A stretch of DNA of 64,000 nt. Source: Glandiceps talaboti. Lineage: Eukaryota > Hemichordata > Enteropneusta > Spengelidae. Location: the NCBI RefSeq assembly GCF_964340395.1, contig NC_135549.1, positions 12,766,842 to 12,830,841 of the forward strand, written 5' to 3'. The notes below the pieces were generated by a model. That model saw nothing but the letters and a program-made list of their open reading frames with translations, was not told the origin of the DNA and did not search any database. Shown here in pieces: positions 22,301 to 50,967 of the stretch; the stretch's first letter is position 1; the number at the start of each line of letters is the position of its first letter. Made by a program: the position numbers and the translations under genes.

Positions 22301-24750
22301 AAGTACAAGACATAAAGACTCCATTCAAGTGTCTATACCCCAAATTACTGAGTACAAGCTTTGTTTTGAGATCTTGATCTTTACCTTCAGGGTTGATTGC
22401 AAAAATCATACCATTTCATGCATATTGCAGACACTGGTATTTTAGTAAGACCAATTTCTTTCAAATGTTTTGCATTAGTGATTTAGAATCTTGGGAAATC
22501 CTCTTAATATGCATTATTTTTGTGCTTATATCACTTGATTCAAGTGTCTACCCCCTGTGTTATCAGATATAACTTCTATACTATTGTATTTGATCTTTAC
22601 CTTCAGGGTCAAAATTTGAAAAAATCCATTGCATCATAGAGATATACAGAAATAAAGATATTATGGGGGTTGGGGAGTGGGGGGGGGGGGGGGAATGAAG
22701 ATTAGTCATATACAGGTTCATCAACTTCAAAAATGTATGGAGCCACAGTGATATATATCAGAAAACACTGAAATGTCCATATGGCTTAAATCATGACAAA
22801 TGCAGATTAGACATACTTTCAAAATTTTCCAATAATAGTGTAAGCATCTGAATATCAAAATATTCACAAGACAAACAAATGATTATTCCATTCTTTCCAG
22901 TGTGCATATCATGTTTTGTTGGACCAATACAATGTTGACAAGAAACAGTGTAATCCTGGTCTCAACCATATCTGTACCTTGTTTGGTGGGCCAGTCAATG
23001 AGGTAATTAGAGACTTTGTTGATTCTTAACCTTAACATAGAATGTGCCTGGTTTACTCTATGAACTTTTGCTTAATTTTGTTCAAATCATTTTTCAAAAA
23101 TCTGGGGTTACAAATTTTTGAAGTAGAGGACAAAATGATAACAAAATTTTAGTCATTTTAGAATCCAATATGGCCACCAAAGACTCTGTTAATTCTATGA
23201 GAAAATGAAAGATTTATGATTTCATTGACAATAAGATAGTGAACAAAATTTCTTTCATTATTTCAAAGGACCATGAACAAGCTTTCAAACGAGTTTTGAG
23301 AGAATTGAAGAACTTGGAAATTTTTCGCAGATTCACATTCTACCTACACCCATGGCTGCATACTGCTATAAAATTTATTCATGAAATATTGTACAGTCAG
23401 ATTATCTATTCATAATCATGTAATATACCCATGTTGCAGCTCTAGTATATGCAGTGTGATTTACTATGGAAACATGTATTTCTTAATCAAAAGAATCTAT
23501 TTAGCACCAAACTCTCCAAAACATCATTCATAGTGCTAAATAGTTAGTACAAAGTGAACACTTCCTCTAATCAGTACGTCCTTGGCTTTAATAGGGTATA
23601 AGATTTTCAGATTGTCTTGTGACCAAGGAGAGAAACTTTCATATTTTAGGAGCAAGGTTCTAAAATTCACAGCTGTTGTATGTATTGTGTCTGAAAATGG
23701 TTGAGTCAGGAGACTCCTGTAATTCAGTAAAAGTAGGACTTGTTGTGTATTACATGTAAAGTTTGTAGCAGTTTTATTGAAGAGAACTTAACTAAGTCTT
23801 AAGAGTATGTCTTCTTATGAACAAATTGACAGGCAGTCAGTTGAGAGTTTTACTCTGTAAGAATTGGAGGTGAATGTACTTGAGTGAGGGCTGTTTATAA
23901 GCAAGTTCCAACCATTAATAACCCTTGTTGTAGAGGGCCATACAATAAAGCATTTTCATGATCATTTAGTTGACAGCGTGACATCAATTTGTGTTGTATT
24001 TAAAAGGTCACATACATCTTGCATTAAGAGATTTTACATATTGAAAATGTCAAATACTGGATGATAATTTCCTGTCTATTCAGGTAAATGAAGATATCAA
24101 ATACAGAATGACATACGATCACAGTTATTGGAGTTACAGACCAATGAGTAAGTGGATGGTTACCTATGCAGCAGCTGATGTCTTTGCATTGCTTCCTGAT
24201 GTGTACTATAACATGAAAAAGTAAGTCCCCAACTCAAATAAGTAATGATAATAATGATAATAAAATGATTCATAAAGCGCCACTATATCAAATTAAAATT
24301 GCTCAGAGGTGCTGTACAATGCTAAAAAGAGATAAAAAGTCAGACAAAGCCAATACAATAACATGAAAAAAAGACACTGACACAAATATTAACAATTATC
24401 ACAAACTACTCTTACAAACTTACCTCTTCTATGTAGAAGATTTCTGCTATCTATTGTTGTCTACATCAAGTTTGGTGTGTAGTATTACATGAATACATGT
24501 TGAATCAACTGGACCTCATTAAGTAATGATTTTACTGATTCTGAGGCAGTTTTTGCTGTTTTTATTGCCAATTTCATGTAATAGAAGTATTCGTCCAGTG
24601 TGGGTCTGAAATCCGAAAATTTTTCAGAGCAAATATTTTTGTTCATATTGATTTGTCTTCCTATTTTGCAGAGCATTGAATCCAGGATGGACATCTAAAC
24701 TACACCAACTTTGCCAAGAAAATGTTGACTGGCATTTCACCAGGGAATGA
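19375..24750 (+). CDS. EXD1/Egalitarian-like DEDDy 3'-5' exonuclease, copy B
   Basis: Six coding exons: 19375-19810, 21211-21356, 21980-22060, 22901-23002, 24084-24220, 24672-24750; 326 aa, phases all consistent. The protein aligns along its length with copy A (10768-13940): same N-terminal helical domain, motif I VDCEGE with D139 and E141, motif II CRSDSAAL with D202, motif III YAAAD with Y283 and D287, and the same C-terminal CQENVD. Exons 2 and 3 have identical lengths in both copies (146 and 81 nt). Copy B has one extra intron, placed after FGGPVNE, where copy A is uninterrupted. The role is inferred as in copy A: RNA 3'-end trimming or RNA binding, possibly in germline small-RNA pathways. 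Tandem duplication is clear. Confidence 0.85.
20055..20406. mobile_element. Foldback MITE in intron 1 of exonuclease B
   Basis: The left arm (GGTTACCCAGACTCACTGCT onward, including GAGACTCTGGGGAAA) is repeated inverted at the right. Arms are about 70 bp with small indels. No coding content. Confidence 0.8.
22190..22690. repeat. Dispersed repeat, older copy, in exonuclease B intron 3
   Basis: Shares blocks with 25205-25960: GACTCCATTCAAGTGTCTA, ACCTTCAGG, and a CATATTGCAGACACT block. It ends in a G run near 22681. Confidence 0.6.
24225..24400. repeat. SINE/MITE fragment in exonuclease B intron 5
   Basis: An ATAATGATAATAA tract is followed by CATAAAGCGCCACTATATCA and GCTCAGAGGTGCTGTACAAT, a pattern typical of the common invertebrate repeat that ends in AAAGCGC. 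No clear internal promoter is seen, so the class is uncertain. Confidence 0.45.
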
Positions 24751-25069
24751 GTTTAGGAAAAGCCAGCCACTTACTGACATTATGCATATGAATTGACAAC
24801 TACTTTGAATCATTTTGACAATTGAGATTGTTGAAGTTTTTATCAACATTGTTTTAAGTGAAAGGAATTAGTGTTTTTGCTAAGGATGGTAAGTAGGTAA
24901 AATCTACCAGGGTTCTCATGTCATTTTACCTGGGTTTCCATGGGAAAACACTGCCATTTTTACCCCTTTCTCCCTTTCTGGTGCTGGGGTTCCTCATCCA
25001 TAGCAAAAACACTGAATTATAATGTTGAGAGTTTTCCATAAATCACATTTTAAAATACCTTTATTCACA

Positions 25070-25100
25070 GACTGGCATTTCACCAGAGAATGAGTTTTAA
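25070..25100 (+). pseudogene. Duplicated fragment of the last exon of exonuclease B
   Basis: The segment GACTGGCATTTCACCAG plus AGAATGAGTTT repeats the last codons and stop of copy B (24728-24757) about 340 bp downstream. It starts right after an AG, but has no further coding context. It continues in pieces at 26172. Confidence 0.7.
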
Positions 25101-25204
25101 GACAGTCATAAATGTGATTATTATATTCAGCATTGTGTTAAACAACAATATTTCAAAAGAGAGGTTCAGTTTTGAAATTCTAATTTCATATTTTAAGTGA
25201 TTTT

Positions 25205-25960
25205 GTTAGTCCCCAAAAGATGGGGACTATTACAATGGGCTCCGTCCATCCACCTGTGTGTCTGTAATACGTCATTTCTCAGACAGGCAATGTCAAATTT
25301 CTTGCAAACCTGGCACAAAGGTGACTAGTCATATGGGACATATGTTTGTAGTTTGTTTTGCAATATATGCAAATTTGACAATGGCAGCCATATTTGTTGT
25401 TTATAACACCAATATTTACTGCATAACTCAAAAACTGTAATACAGAGACTCCATTCAAGTGTTATGTTATGTTTGGTCAATTTCTTTTAAAATGATGCCT
25501 AAAGGCAGTGAAGAATAAGAGAAGAAGAAAAGTGTATATACATGTGCATGTATTACTTTTGGTGCTCACATAACTATTAACTGAATATGGTAACTATATT
25601 TGTAGTTAACAATCATGATTACTGCATATCTCAAAAACTTTAATACATGGATTCTCTATTCAAATGTCTCTCTCTGTGCATGTGTTATTTGGGTCTAAAC
25701 TTCATCTTGTGACTTAAACTTGAGCTTGACTTTTTGACCTTCAGGTTAGTTATTCAGATCCAGCCATTTCCTGCATATCACAGACACTTTTTAGTGTTTA
25801 TTTGTTGACACAAATTCCTTTTAAATCATGGTCACCATTCAGTCGCACACAAGATTCAGTCGCACACAATAAAATATTTATGGGGACTGTGTCGTCTTCT
25901 GTGTCTTGCATGAAGACTTGTTCTTCTAGACAAGGACAAAGACATGTTAGCTGGCTCTCA
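25205..25960. repeat. Dispersed repeat, younger copy, inside the duplicated 3' end
   Basis: Begins TTAGTCCCCAAAAGATGGGG and carries GGCAGCCATATTTGTTG, two nearly equal blocks of ATTACTGCATA(A/T)CTCAAAAAC followed by a GACTCCATTCAAGTG or GATTCTCTATTCAAATG block, and a CATATCACAGACACT block. It separates the two halves of the duplicated exonuclease B end. Confidence 0.6.
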
Positions 25961-26171
25961 GCACCCTTCTCATTCACTGTACAGGGTAACACATTTTGTA
26001 TATTAAATCATAATGCAATTTACATATAAAATATCAGTTTTTAATTTCAACATCAGTGTAAGCATGAGTATATACATGTACATCATACTAAAGTTCACAG
26101 GTATATTTAGTTTCTGGTACAGTTTGAGAAAGTTGTAACTACACAAATAAGAATGTGTATTTTAGTTTTAA

Positions 26172-26284
26172 AGAAAAGTCAGTCCCTTGCCAACACTCCA
26201 CATATGCGTTCAAATACTTTGAATCGTTTTGACATTTGAATTGTTGAAGTCTTTATCAACATTTTTATTAGTGAAAGGAATTCT
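26172..26284 (+). repeat. Duplicated 3' UTR segment of exonuclease B
   Basis: About 110 bp matching 24757-24872 with many small changes: shared CATATG, AATACTTTGAATC, TTTTGACA, ATTGTTGAAGT, TTTATCAACAT and GTGAAAGGAATT in the same order. With 25070-25100 it shows that the gene end was duplicated in tandem and then split. Confidence 0.72.
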
Positions 26285-27167
26285 AGCCTACATAGTAGAA
26301 ACTTTACTATATTTATTGTTCCCTGTATTGTTAAAAGCCTAGCGTTTATGGTACTTGAAAATATGTTTATCCACTACTCAGAAAATAGATTTGTCATATT
26401 TGAAATTATTTGCTTTTTTGTAAAATGATGTGTTCTCACCAGGACAGAATGCTAAAATTGACAAAAATAATTTAGTGTAACTAAGAGAATATGTCATTGT
26501 GATAACTATCTTGTTTTGTGTAAAAGAAGAACCCTGAAATGAACCAGACTGAGGTTTCTTTCTGCAAAGTTCTTCCAAAGTATTGGGCTGCAGCTGTATT
26601 TACCTGATAATATTTTCTAAATAAAATGCCACTATGTTGTTGCCTTTGCATCGTTCATTTTTATGCAGATGCCAACATGTAGCTGAAAACACAATTTTGT
26701 TGGATCGCTTAAGTTTTCTTACGTTAGTAAAGGAAAATAAAGCAATTTTGGTTACCTGAATTTTACAGTATATTTTATCATTTTGCATCTGATTTAAAGC
26801 TGATTCAGTCATATCATGTGTGGTTGAAACTTGGTTGTGTTATTTATCACATATATCCTGCAATGCCAGAAATATCTAAAAGCAGATTTCCTGGTGATAC
26901 ACTGCAATGTGACAATGATTATAGTAAAGTACCTTTTTGAGTAAATATCAGTTTCATTTCCTGCAGTGATGTTCCCCTTTAGAACTGACCTTTCTGCAAC
27001 TTATAGTTTCATTCATAAAAAGTGTTTTCGGGTAATTGTTAGTTCTGTTCTGTTCTGTTGAGTGTTACTGTCAGTATTCATTTATTTTTTGTACGTTTTT
27101 GTGAACATAACTATGCCTGAGTGCCCTGTGTTAAGAACAAAAAGTGGCATTTTGCCAAAATCCATAT

Positions 27168-34825
<7,658 letters not shown>

Positions 34826-35429
34826 GATTTTTGAACTGGAAGGAAAAGTCAAAGCAAACAATATTAATACAAATTGATAAGTATTCTGAGCATCGAGTTT
34901 CGATCAATATGACACTTTCGTTGTTGAAATTTCCAACCTCAAAGTTACGACGGAGCTGAGTGTATCATGGGTGTATTTTATAGTGATCACATTACATCCA
35001 CGTTGACGATTACCATTGTCATATTGTATGACAAACGTTAACGTCAATGTAAAAAAAATCGATGTCAGTCAACACAGCCGTTAAAATATACCAGTCTTTC
35101 AAAGAAATACTTCAATATAGCAACTTTAAAATCTGACCAGAATCACCCAGCTAATAAACTTAGCTGTGTGACACCGTTCATCACGGACCCTACACGAGGG
35201 TCTATGGCCCGGGTCTATGCATAGGTGGAGGGTCTATGGTAACACTGACGAGGTTCGCTCTGTCAATAAGTTGAGTGCAACTATATGGAGATCCATGCAA
35301 CTAAATGTGACATTTGGACAGCATTTGTGAGACGATTACAACAAAACAAAACAAAACAAGACCCATCCCCGTACAATTTTGCAGATCTTACACCCATGCC
35401 GTGTTCAAATCCTGTCATAGTTCTATATC
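34826..35429. other. RBR upstream region
   Basis: Presumed promoter and 5' UTR of the RBR gene, with no additional ORF supported by splice sites. A short CATGG/GGTCTATG repeat occurs near 35200-35240. Confidence 0.4.
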
Positions 35430-35565
35430 TGGAAATAACATCGTCGCACACCACCACCACCACCACCACCACCACCACCACCACCACCGTTTTACGGTAC
35501 CGTTCTTAACGAGTCGGCCCCGACTGGAAAACAAACTCTGGTTTGCGAGAATGGGAAATAAACGT
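35430..35565 (-). repeat. Dispersed repeat copy with (CAC)n expansion
   Basis: On the minus strand it reads AACGGTACCGTAAAACGG, then about 16 TGG units, then TGCGACGATGT. The same core without the expansion is at 39678-39797 in the opposite orientation, and the two share TTCTCGCAAACCAGAGTT as well. Confidence 0.8.
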
Positions 35566-35708
35566 CCCGGGTATGTATACGCCAGAGAACTCCGACACAA
35601 CTCCGGGGATGTGCTGGAGTTCTTGTTATTTCCAAATATTACATGTACATAATGTGCTCTCGAGGTGCAATGCGGCAGATGTCAAAATAAAGTGGTTTAC
35701 ATACTAAA

Positions 35709-36001
35709 CCTTGGCTTCTTCGGTTTTGTCCTTTTTTGTCTCTTTCCTAGATTGTGACTGCAGTTCCCGTCTACTCCGCCTTTTCGATTGAAGCCTTGGC
35801 TCCTGATGATCGGATTCACGATTGCTTTCATATTTATATCGTTCCTCATTATTGCACTTCAGTTGTGCAACCCAGATTCACTCGCAAAGCTAAATATAGA
35901 CTTGTTTACAATGACGTCATGTAATGTGTTGTTGCTATAATTAGATTGTACGTACCTGTGATCGATGCGAGGCAAAAACACGTCAATTGAGGGCGCCATT
36001 C
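35709..36001 (-). CDS. Possible small minus-strand gene, two exons
   Basis: An ATG at 36001 opens MAPSIDVFLPRIDHR, ending at a donor-like CACAG|GTACGT or CAGGTAC|GTACAA. About 100 bp on, an open charged stretch on the minus strand reads CNNEERYKYES to KTEEAKV and then TAG at 35709. The acceptor before it is weak (CTGAAG). Only the second donor choice gives an open joint, so the model is doubtful. The sequence feels coding (basic, acidic, no hydrophobic core), but I recognise no protein. Confidence 0.25.
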
Positions 36002-36062
36002 TGTTCCGCCTGGCTAAATGGGCTAAATGACCGGCAGAGGCATATCGTTCTGCGATCAACTC

Positions 36063-36249
36063 GGGCCCAGGTCAATCTGATTAAAATCTGATGTGGTGAA
36101 AGCGACTAGATACCTTTATTTACCTCTATATTTCCATCGTTTTGTGTCGTTTGTTTTGTTCCGAGTGATCGCCGCCTTCCCATAATGTGGATGTCGATAA
36201 AGGCATCTCGCCGCTTTCACCACATCAGATTTTAATCAAATTGGGCCCA
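36063..36249. mobile_element. MITE with GGGCCCA ends, 187 bp
   Basis: The left end carries GGTCAATCTGATTAAAATCT and then GATGTGGTGAAAGCG, and its near-exact reverse complement is at the right. GC-rich GGGCCC caps both ends. The second, diverged copy is at 49311-49489. Confidence 0.85.
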
Positions 36250-37024
36250 CTATATAGTATCGGGTACATGTTCAGAACAACTGTTTTAATTCTTTATTCT
36301 TTTTATCAACTGTTAAGGATATTATTTATAGATACATTACAAGAGTTCGAACGACCGTCGATAGTCTAGCCATGGATGGAGGTAGGAAGGACTACTTCCA
36401 TAGTCTGAATATAAGATTACCAAAGAATGTAAAGTACCAGGGGTAAAACCAATCGAAAATAGGCCTGTAGATGTTGCAGCCTTATAATGCCTAATGTTCT
36501 CTGCAACGCCTTATATCTAGAGAGTCACGTGTTTATAGTTCTACAAGCCCGTTTAGTTCCAATATCCTATAGCACGTTACTCACCATACACTAGAATCAT
36601 CCGTCCGTGCGTTACCACACCGATTTCAAAGCCACGATGTCCGCAATCCAAATACGGTATCAAATGAAAAATCCGTAAGTTAATCGATGAAATCAAATAT
36701 AACAAGTTCTAGAAACTATTCTAATGTCCTATAATTATTGGTAAGCCCAGATTAGTCCGATGTCAATTCACAGTCAATATATTGGTCGTTCACTGAATGT
36801 AATACTTGCTTTCCACGGTGTCTTAAATGATAGTCCAACAAGTTATTCACAGTCTTCGAGGGAGGTAATGATGTCACAGAGCCTTTACAACTGGTCTAAC
36901 TGAGCCTTGTAATATTGAATTGGTGGATCTTCACGGAGCCTCACGGAGCCTCACAGAGCCGTAAAACTATTGTGTTTTCACACTGCTCTATAGTCTTCGA
37001 ATGAAGCTTAAGTTCAAACACACG
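36250..37024. other. Intergenic stretch
   Basis: No gene seen. A triplicated CACGGAGCCT unit occurs at 36932-36960. Confidence 0.5.
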
Positions 37025-37231
37025 TTAGGCCACAGGGAACAGGACAAATGATCAGTTTTGTTCTCGCGATTTTCCGATAAACTCCGATAAGACATTGATA
37101 TCAGGTAGGAAATAGAAAGAAAAAACAGTGAGAGGAAACAGTATTTAAAACTTTATTTGAAATATACAGAAAATAATATTAGAAATCGCGAGTACAAAAC
37201 TGATTATTTGTCCTGTTCCCTGTGCTTTGAC
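37025..37231. mobile_element. Foldback element with 48-bp arms
   Basis: CACAGGGAACAGGACAAAT and GATCAGTTTTGTTCTCGCGA near 37031 recur in reverse complement near 37185-37228. The spacer of about 110 bp has no ORF. Confidence 0.8.
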
Positions 37232-38310
37232 CAAACAAATACTATAATAGCAAATCTGGCGTCTACAAGGCCTGATGTAATGTAATGTGATATATTTTTA
37301 TATCTGCTATCGAAAGTTTCGATAAGGATATGCACAGCATTTTGTATACATATAAGAATATGTCCAAAATTGAAGTCAATTCCGAAATCCATGGACTCAA
37401 CCATAGATTTTGGAGTGAACATGCCATGTGGTTCTACAAGGGACGTATTTAAAAACACAGACAAGTGTGTCACTTGTCCGTTATTTAAACAATCTTACTA
37501 TGGATGCCAAAGTGGTCTCTAAACCATAAATGACTGTACGTGGGTGACTATGGGTGATTTTAAATTGCATCTCATGCATATCAAGACTTCTAGAGTAACT
37601 TCTTTGACTATACGTTAGTGGAGTTGTAAATCGTAACTACGCCATATATAGGGACTAGACTAAAACAATCTACTATAATTAAAGTTAATACCACGCACAA
37701 TTTTTTTATCTTGTCAAACAAATCAGAATTTATTATTTTGGATAAGTTAATTTATCATTTACTAAACAAACATGCAGGTCTACAACACCAATACAATTAT
37801 TGTTCAACATACGCGGCATACTTTGACCACCTGTTGATCACAAAGTCCATGGCCACATCGTCTGCTGTGTTAAGTACTTAACCACTCAAACTAATAAAGG
37901 GCGATGACCGAAGTTTTTGAACATTGAGGGAACATAATACAGTCAGGTTATGAGCAGCACACGTTTCAGACATTTTGTGTTGCAAAACATTAAGTATACC
38001 AATGACAACCATACATGAATTATGGAAAATAATATGTACTATGCTTCTATCGTGCGTACAAAGCTATATAGAAGGTCAGTCGATCGATTTTCTGGGTATT
38101 GTTCTATGAGTCTTAAAATAGTTCCGTTAGTAAATAATCCAGACTGGAGACGTATCAAGTGGTTTTGGAAGTTAGGTTGATAAACTTCTCCAAGTCGATC
38201 GTTCGATAGTAAAGCTACTGAAGTTTGCTCATAATACCACTGTTTAAGGGTTAATTTCAAACGCTGATGAAAGCGGGGGTGAGGTTGTGGGTTGATTGAC
38301 TGGTGCTCAA
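37232..38310. other. Intergenic stretch
   Basis: AT-rich with no splice-supported coding. ORFs at 37204-37473 and 38039-38404 have no recognisable domain. Confidence 0.45.
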
Positions 38311-38655
38311 GTAATGATAATATTATAATTATAATAATGTGTGTATTTATGATGCGCCTTTTTTCTGTAGAGCTCAAGGCGCTCACAATTATTACCCCTG
38401 GCACTGATCACTGACATCACAACGGCCCTTTACACTTGGTCAACTTCCAGGCCAGCATACAATCCATTGCCTCCATAAGCGCATAGGATTAAAGCATTCA
38501 CATTGCAACCTCTATCCGGCCAGGTCCCCAGTTATACAGCTGGGTTGACTGAGGCACAATCGTGGTTCAAATCTTGTTCAAGGACTCACAGCGACCAATG
38601 CTCAAACGCGCAACCTACAGATTCTAAGCCGGCCACTCTAACCATTCGCCCATTT
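38311..38655 (-). mobile_element. tRNA-derived SINE, minus orientation
   Basis: Reverse complement of the SINE family at 17892: the A-box region GGGCGAATGGTTAGAGTGG lies at the high-coordinate end, the body includes CCCAGTTATACAGCTGGG and GCGCATAGGATTAAAGCATT, and the tail reaches an AAT-rich tract near 38320. Many substitutions show it is older than the copy at 17892. Confidence 0.8.
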
Positions 38656-39677
38656 ATGATTCCAATTATTCAAGTAATCGAATTAAACGTCCAAAAAACT
38701 AAAGAAATTGTTGTTGACTTTCACAAGAAAAAACAAACCCAGCTATGGAACGATTTGAAATAAATAGCCAAAGTAGTAGATTATTTTAAAATTCTCTGTA
38801 CATCTATTTCAACCTTCTTTCTGATTTGGTGTGGGTCAAGGTAACTTACATATGGTGTGTTTTAGTTCAGTGACTCAGTGGTTGAAAGTGTGCTCCATTA
38901 CTGATCGGTATTGCAGTGCCACACAACATCGGGAAAAGCCAGCCCTGGGAAAATCATCAAAACGGCTGCCCAAATCATTGGCAGTGATTAGCCATCTATA
39001 GAGTAGCTATGTTATACTCGTTATCTGGAAAATGGAAACACAATCATTTCAGTCGTATCACAGCCAGCACACAACCTTTTCCATAGCTTTGATTCCAAAG
39101 CAGAGCAGTTATTGTGCAGAATTTACCTAAACTTTATACAACTTTTTATAATTTCTGATTTTGATGAAGCCTTTTATGTTTAGTATAATTATGTTATATG
39201 CATCACTATTTTACTTTGAATTGTATCGTATCTCATTGTATCACTAGTATATCGCATTGTATGTTTACTTAAATTTCTTTTTTTAGTTGTTTAGATGTTT
39301 TTAACTACTCCAGGGCCCGGTCCCATTTGACATTACCACGATTACAGTTGTTTTGGCAAACTAAATCTAATCTAATCTAATCTAAAATCCAATCGAGTAC
39401 TCATGAGTTCCAAAGTTGCTCTGGACAGATGCCTGCAAAAATGTCAATTATGTTATTGTCTCTGTGTGTCTATATTAATTCCACGGAAGTGTAGATACAG
39501 TCCTGGTATGGCATGTAGCTGATAAATAATATGTAGATGGGCAGGTTAGATGCCTGCAAAAATTCAAAATACGAGAGGAGAGTTTTACTTAGTAAAAGTG
39601 CATATCGACACCTACACAGATAAAACACATGAAGCTGAGTGATGACACAAATTGGTTTGTCCACAGATAGTGTCTAT
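38656..39677. other. Intergenic stretch
   Basis: No gene recognised. A TCTAATC microsatellite-like run occurs near 39365-39385 and a short direct duplication of GATGCCTGCAAAAAT appears at 39429 and 39549. Confidence 0.45.
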
Positions 39678-39797
39678 GCATTCTCGCAAACCAGAGTTAC
39701 AATGTATTATTTCTACCACTACACTTCGAAATAAGTAGGGACCGGCTCGTTACGAACGGTACCGTAAAACGGTCGTGGTTTGCGACGATGTGTCTAT
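39678..39797 (+). repeat. Dispersed repeat copy opposite to 35430
   Basis: Contains GAACGGTACCGTAAAACGG and TTTGCGACGATGTG plus TTCTCGCAAACCAGAGTTAC. It lacks the (CAC)n tract of its inverted partner. Confidence 0.75.
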
Positions 39798-40015
39798 GGC
39801 TTATTTATACAACTCACTATTGACATACTAGTATATATCTAGACACTCTTGACATTTATATATGTGCATACCTGATTTTGTGATGATCTATTGATCTATT
39901 TTATCTGTTGAAATATTTGAGATTAATAATTGTAGGAATCCAAAGATGTATTGTTACTCAGTATAACTTCGTTGATGTATCGATGACCCGACTTTTTGAG
40001 GCACAACGATCGAAC

Positions 40016-49243
<9,228 letters not shown>

Positions 49244-49310
49244 ATCAATTTCATATCTTAAATTATCTAATTATCTACCCATGGGAAACTAACGCTCAAA
49301 TTATATGTAG

Positions 49311-49489
49311 GATCAATCTGATTAACATCTGAGGTGGTGAATATGGCTCGATTTCTTTACTTACTACAGTCTGTTTCATTTTACGATTTTGCAGTCACAA
49401 TCGAAAACAAACGACAATAAACGAATGAAACCGACTGCGGTAATTAAAGACATCGATTCACCACATAAGATTTTCATCAGATTGATAAA
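49311..49489. mobile_element. Second copy of the GGTCAATCTGATT MITE
   Basis: GATCAATCTGATTAACATCT and GAGGTGGTGAAT at the left pair with CACCACATAAGATTTTCATC and AGATTGAT at the right. The body shares TCGTTTGTTTT-type sequence (inverted) with 36063-36249. It lies directly behind the SLC7 stop codon (49243), so it is probably in the 3' UTR. Confidence 0.75.
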
Positions 49490-49551
49490 GGATGTGGACA
49501 TATATAGAGAATGACACAACATCGGACATGTTTTATATTTACACGTAACAT

Positions 49552-49644
49552 TAGACTGTAAGATACGTCGTGACGTTTCGCCCTCACCGGCCTCCTCTTG
49601 GCCGATGTTTGAGGGCGCCCCGTCACGGCGTACCTTACAGACTA
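49552..49644. mobile_element. 93-bp palindromic MITE with 9-bp target duplication
   Basis: The ends TAGACTGTAAGATACG and the complement of CGTACCTTACAGACTA pair over about 33 bp. The direct repeat ACGTAACAT at 49543-49551 and 49645-49653 flanks it exactly. Confidence 0.8.
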
Positions 49645-49653
49645 ACGTAACAT

Positions 49654-50967
49654 ATACGTGACAAATTGTATGTAAACCATTACGAAATGCCAGGTAACAA
49701 CTGGTATGAATTTATAATTGCTGTGTTTGGGTTCTGACATGACGCTGTTTATACATGTCGCCAAACACCTAGTTTAGAGAAAATTTTATTGCAATAGCTC
49801 AAATGGGTGTCAAGACAATACATTAGACGCTATCATTTTTTCCTGAGAATAAGAGAGTTTAGTGATGAGGACATTACATTATCAGATAAGACGGAAGAAT
49901 GTCATGAATCTACAAGTTTAGTAGTTTAAAAGATAGCGTGTCTGAAAAACAATAGTTCCCATGCGTCCTTTTGTTTCAAATTCACGTAAAATATAGCCAT
50001 GTTTAGACTGTAGACATCCGTTTCTAAGTTTTCCTGTAAAGTGGTTTTGTAAAATGTAGTCAGTCGATTTCTGGCTCTGGCTTTGGGGTGAGGGGCTTTG
50101 ATAAATAAAGTCTATGTTTCAGTTACACCACATACATCGTCTTGTATGTAGTTTATCCTTTTCACTACAAGCCTTGCCGATCTAAAAGATTTGATAACTG
50201 CATGTTGTCCTTCCTGTGTTCCCATTTATAATTCAGATTGACCGTCTCAGCATATCCTTCAAAATCATTTGTTTTATCTTTTATTATCAAAATCTCTTTT
50301 GTACAGATACCAAAGGAATACAAAAGAGGTTTTTCAAAACTTTCTAAAACATTGTGTTTGCTTCCCAGCTTCTTTTTTAAATGTCAAACCTGAATACTAC
50401 TTCCTGACTTCCATTATTTGTGGATACTCTACTTAACCAGTAGAATTAAAAGCTGGACAGTCTTACAATCCATTTTGTTAGTGATATTTTCTGTAAAAAA
50501 TAATATTCTGAGAAGAAATTCTAACATCATCGTGGCAAAGTGTACAATCTTATATGTTATGTATTGCTTTGGAATAAAGAACTATTGTGTAATACTAGAC
50601 TAGTACATAATACATGGTTTAAGTACACTGGATGAAAAAATGTCGAAAAGATTTTATCTTACGTGACAAATTGTATACACTCATTACGAAATTTAAATGC
50701 AAGTTGAAGTTGTGAAGTTCCCATACACAGTTCACTGTGACTTGACCAACAGCTCAACGTATCCTTCAAAACCATCTTCGGTACGTGATAATCTATCTGA
50801 TGAAGGAATAAAAATGTCAAGTAACCACGGTAAACTAAAATGACGAATAGGCACAAAATCTAATTTCATAAAAAATATATATTTGGATATTCTTATCTTT
50901 TGTACTTTGTGGAATAAATATCATCTTGCCTAACATTAGTGTAAAATACATGATTTGATAAGAGGGC
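49654..50967. other. Intergenic stretch after SLC7
   Basis: No supported gene. The text near 49980-50900 is AT-rich. Confidence 0.45.
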
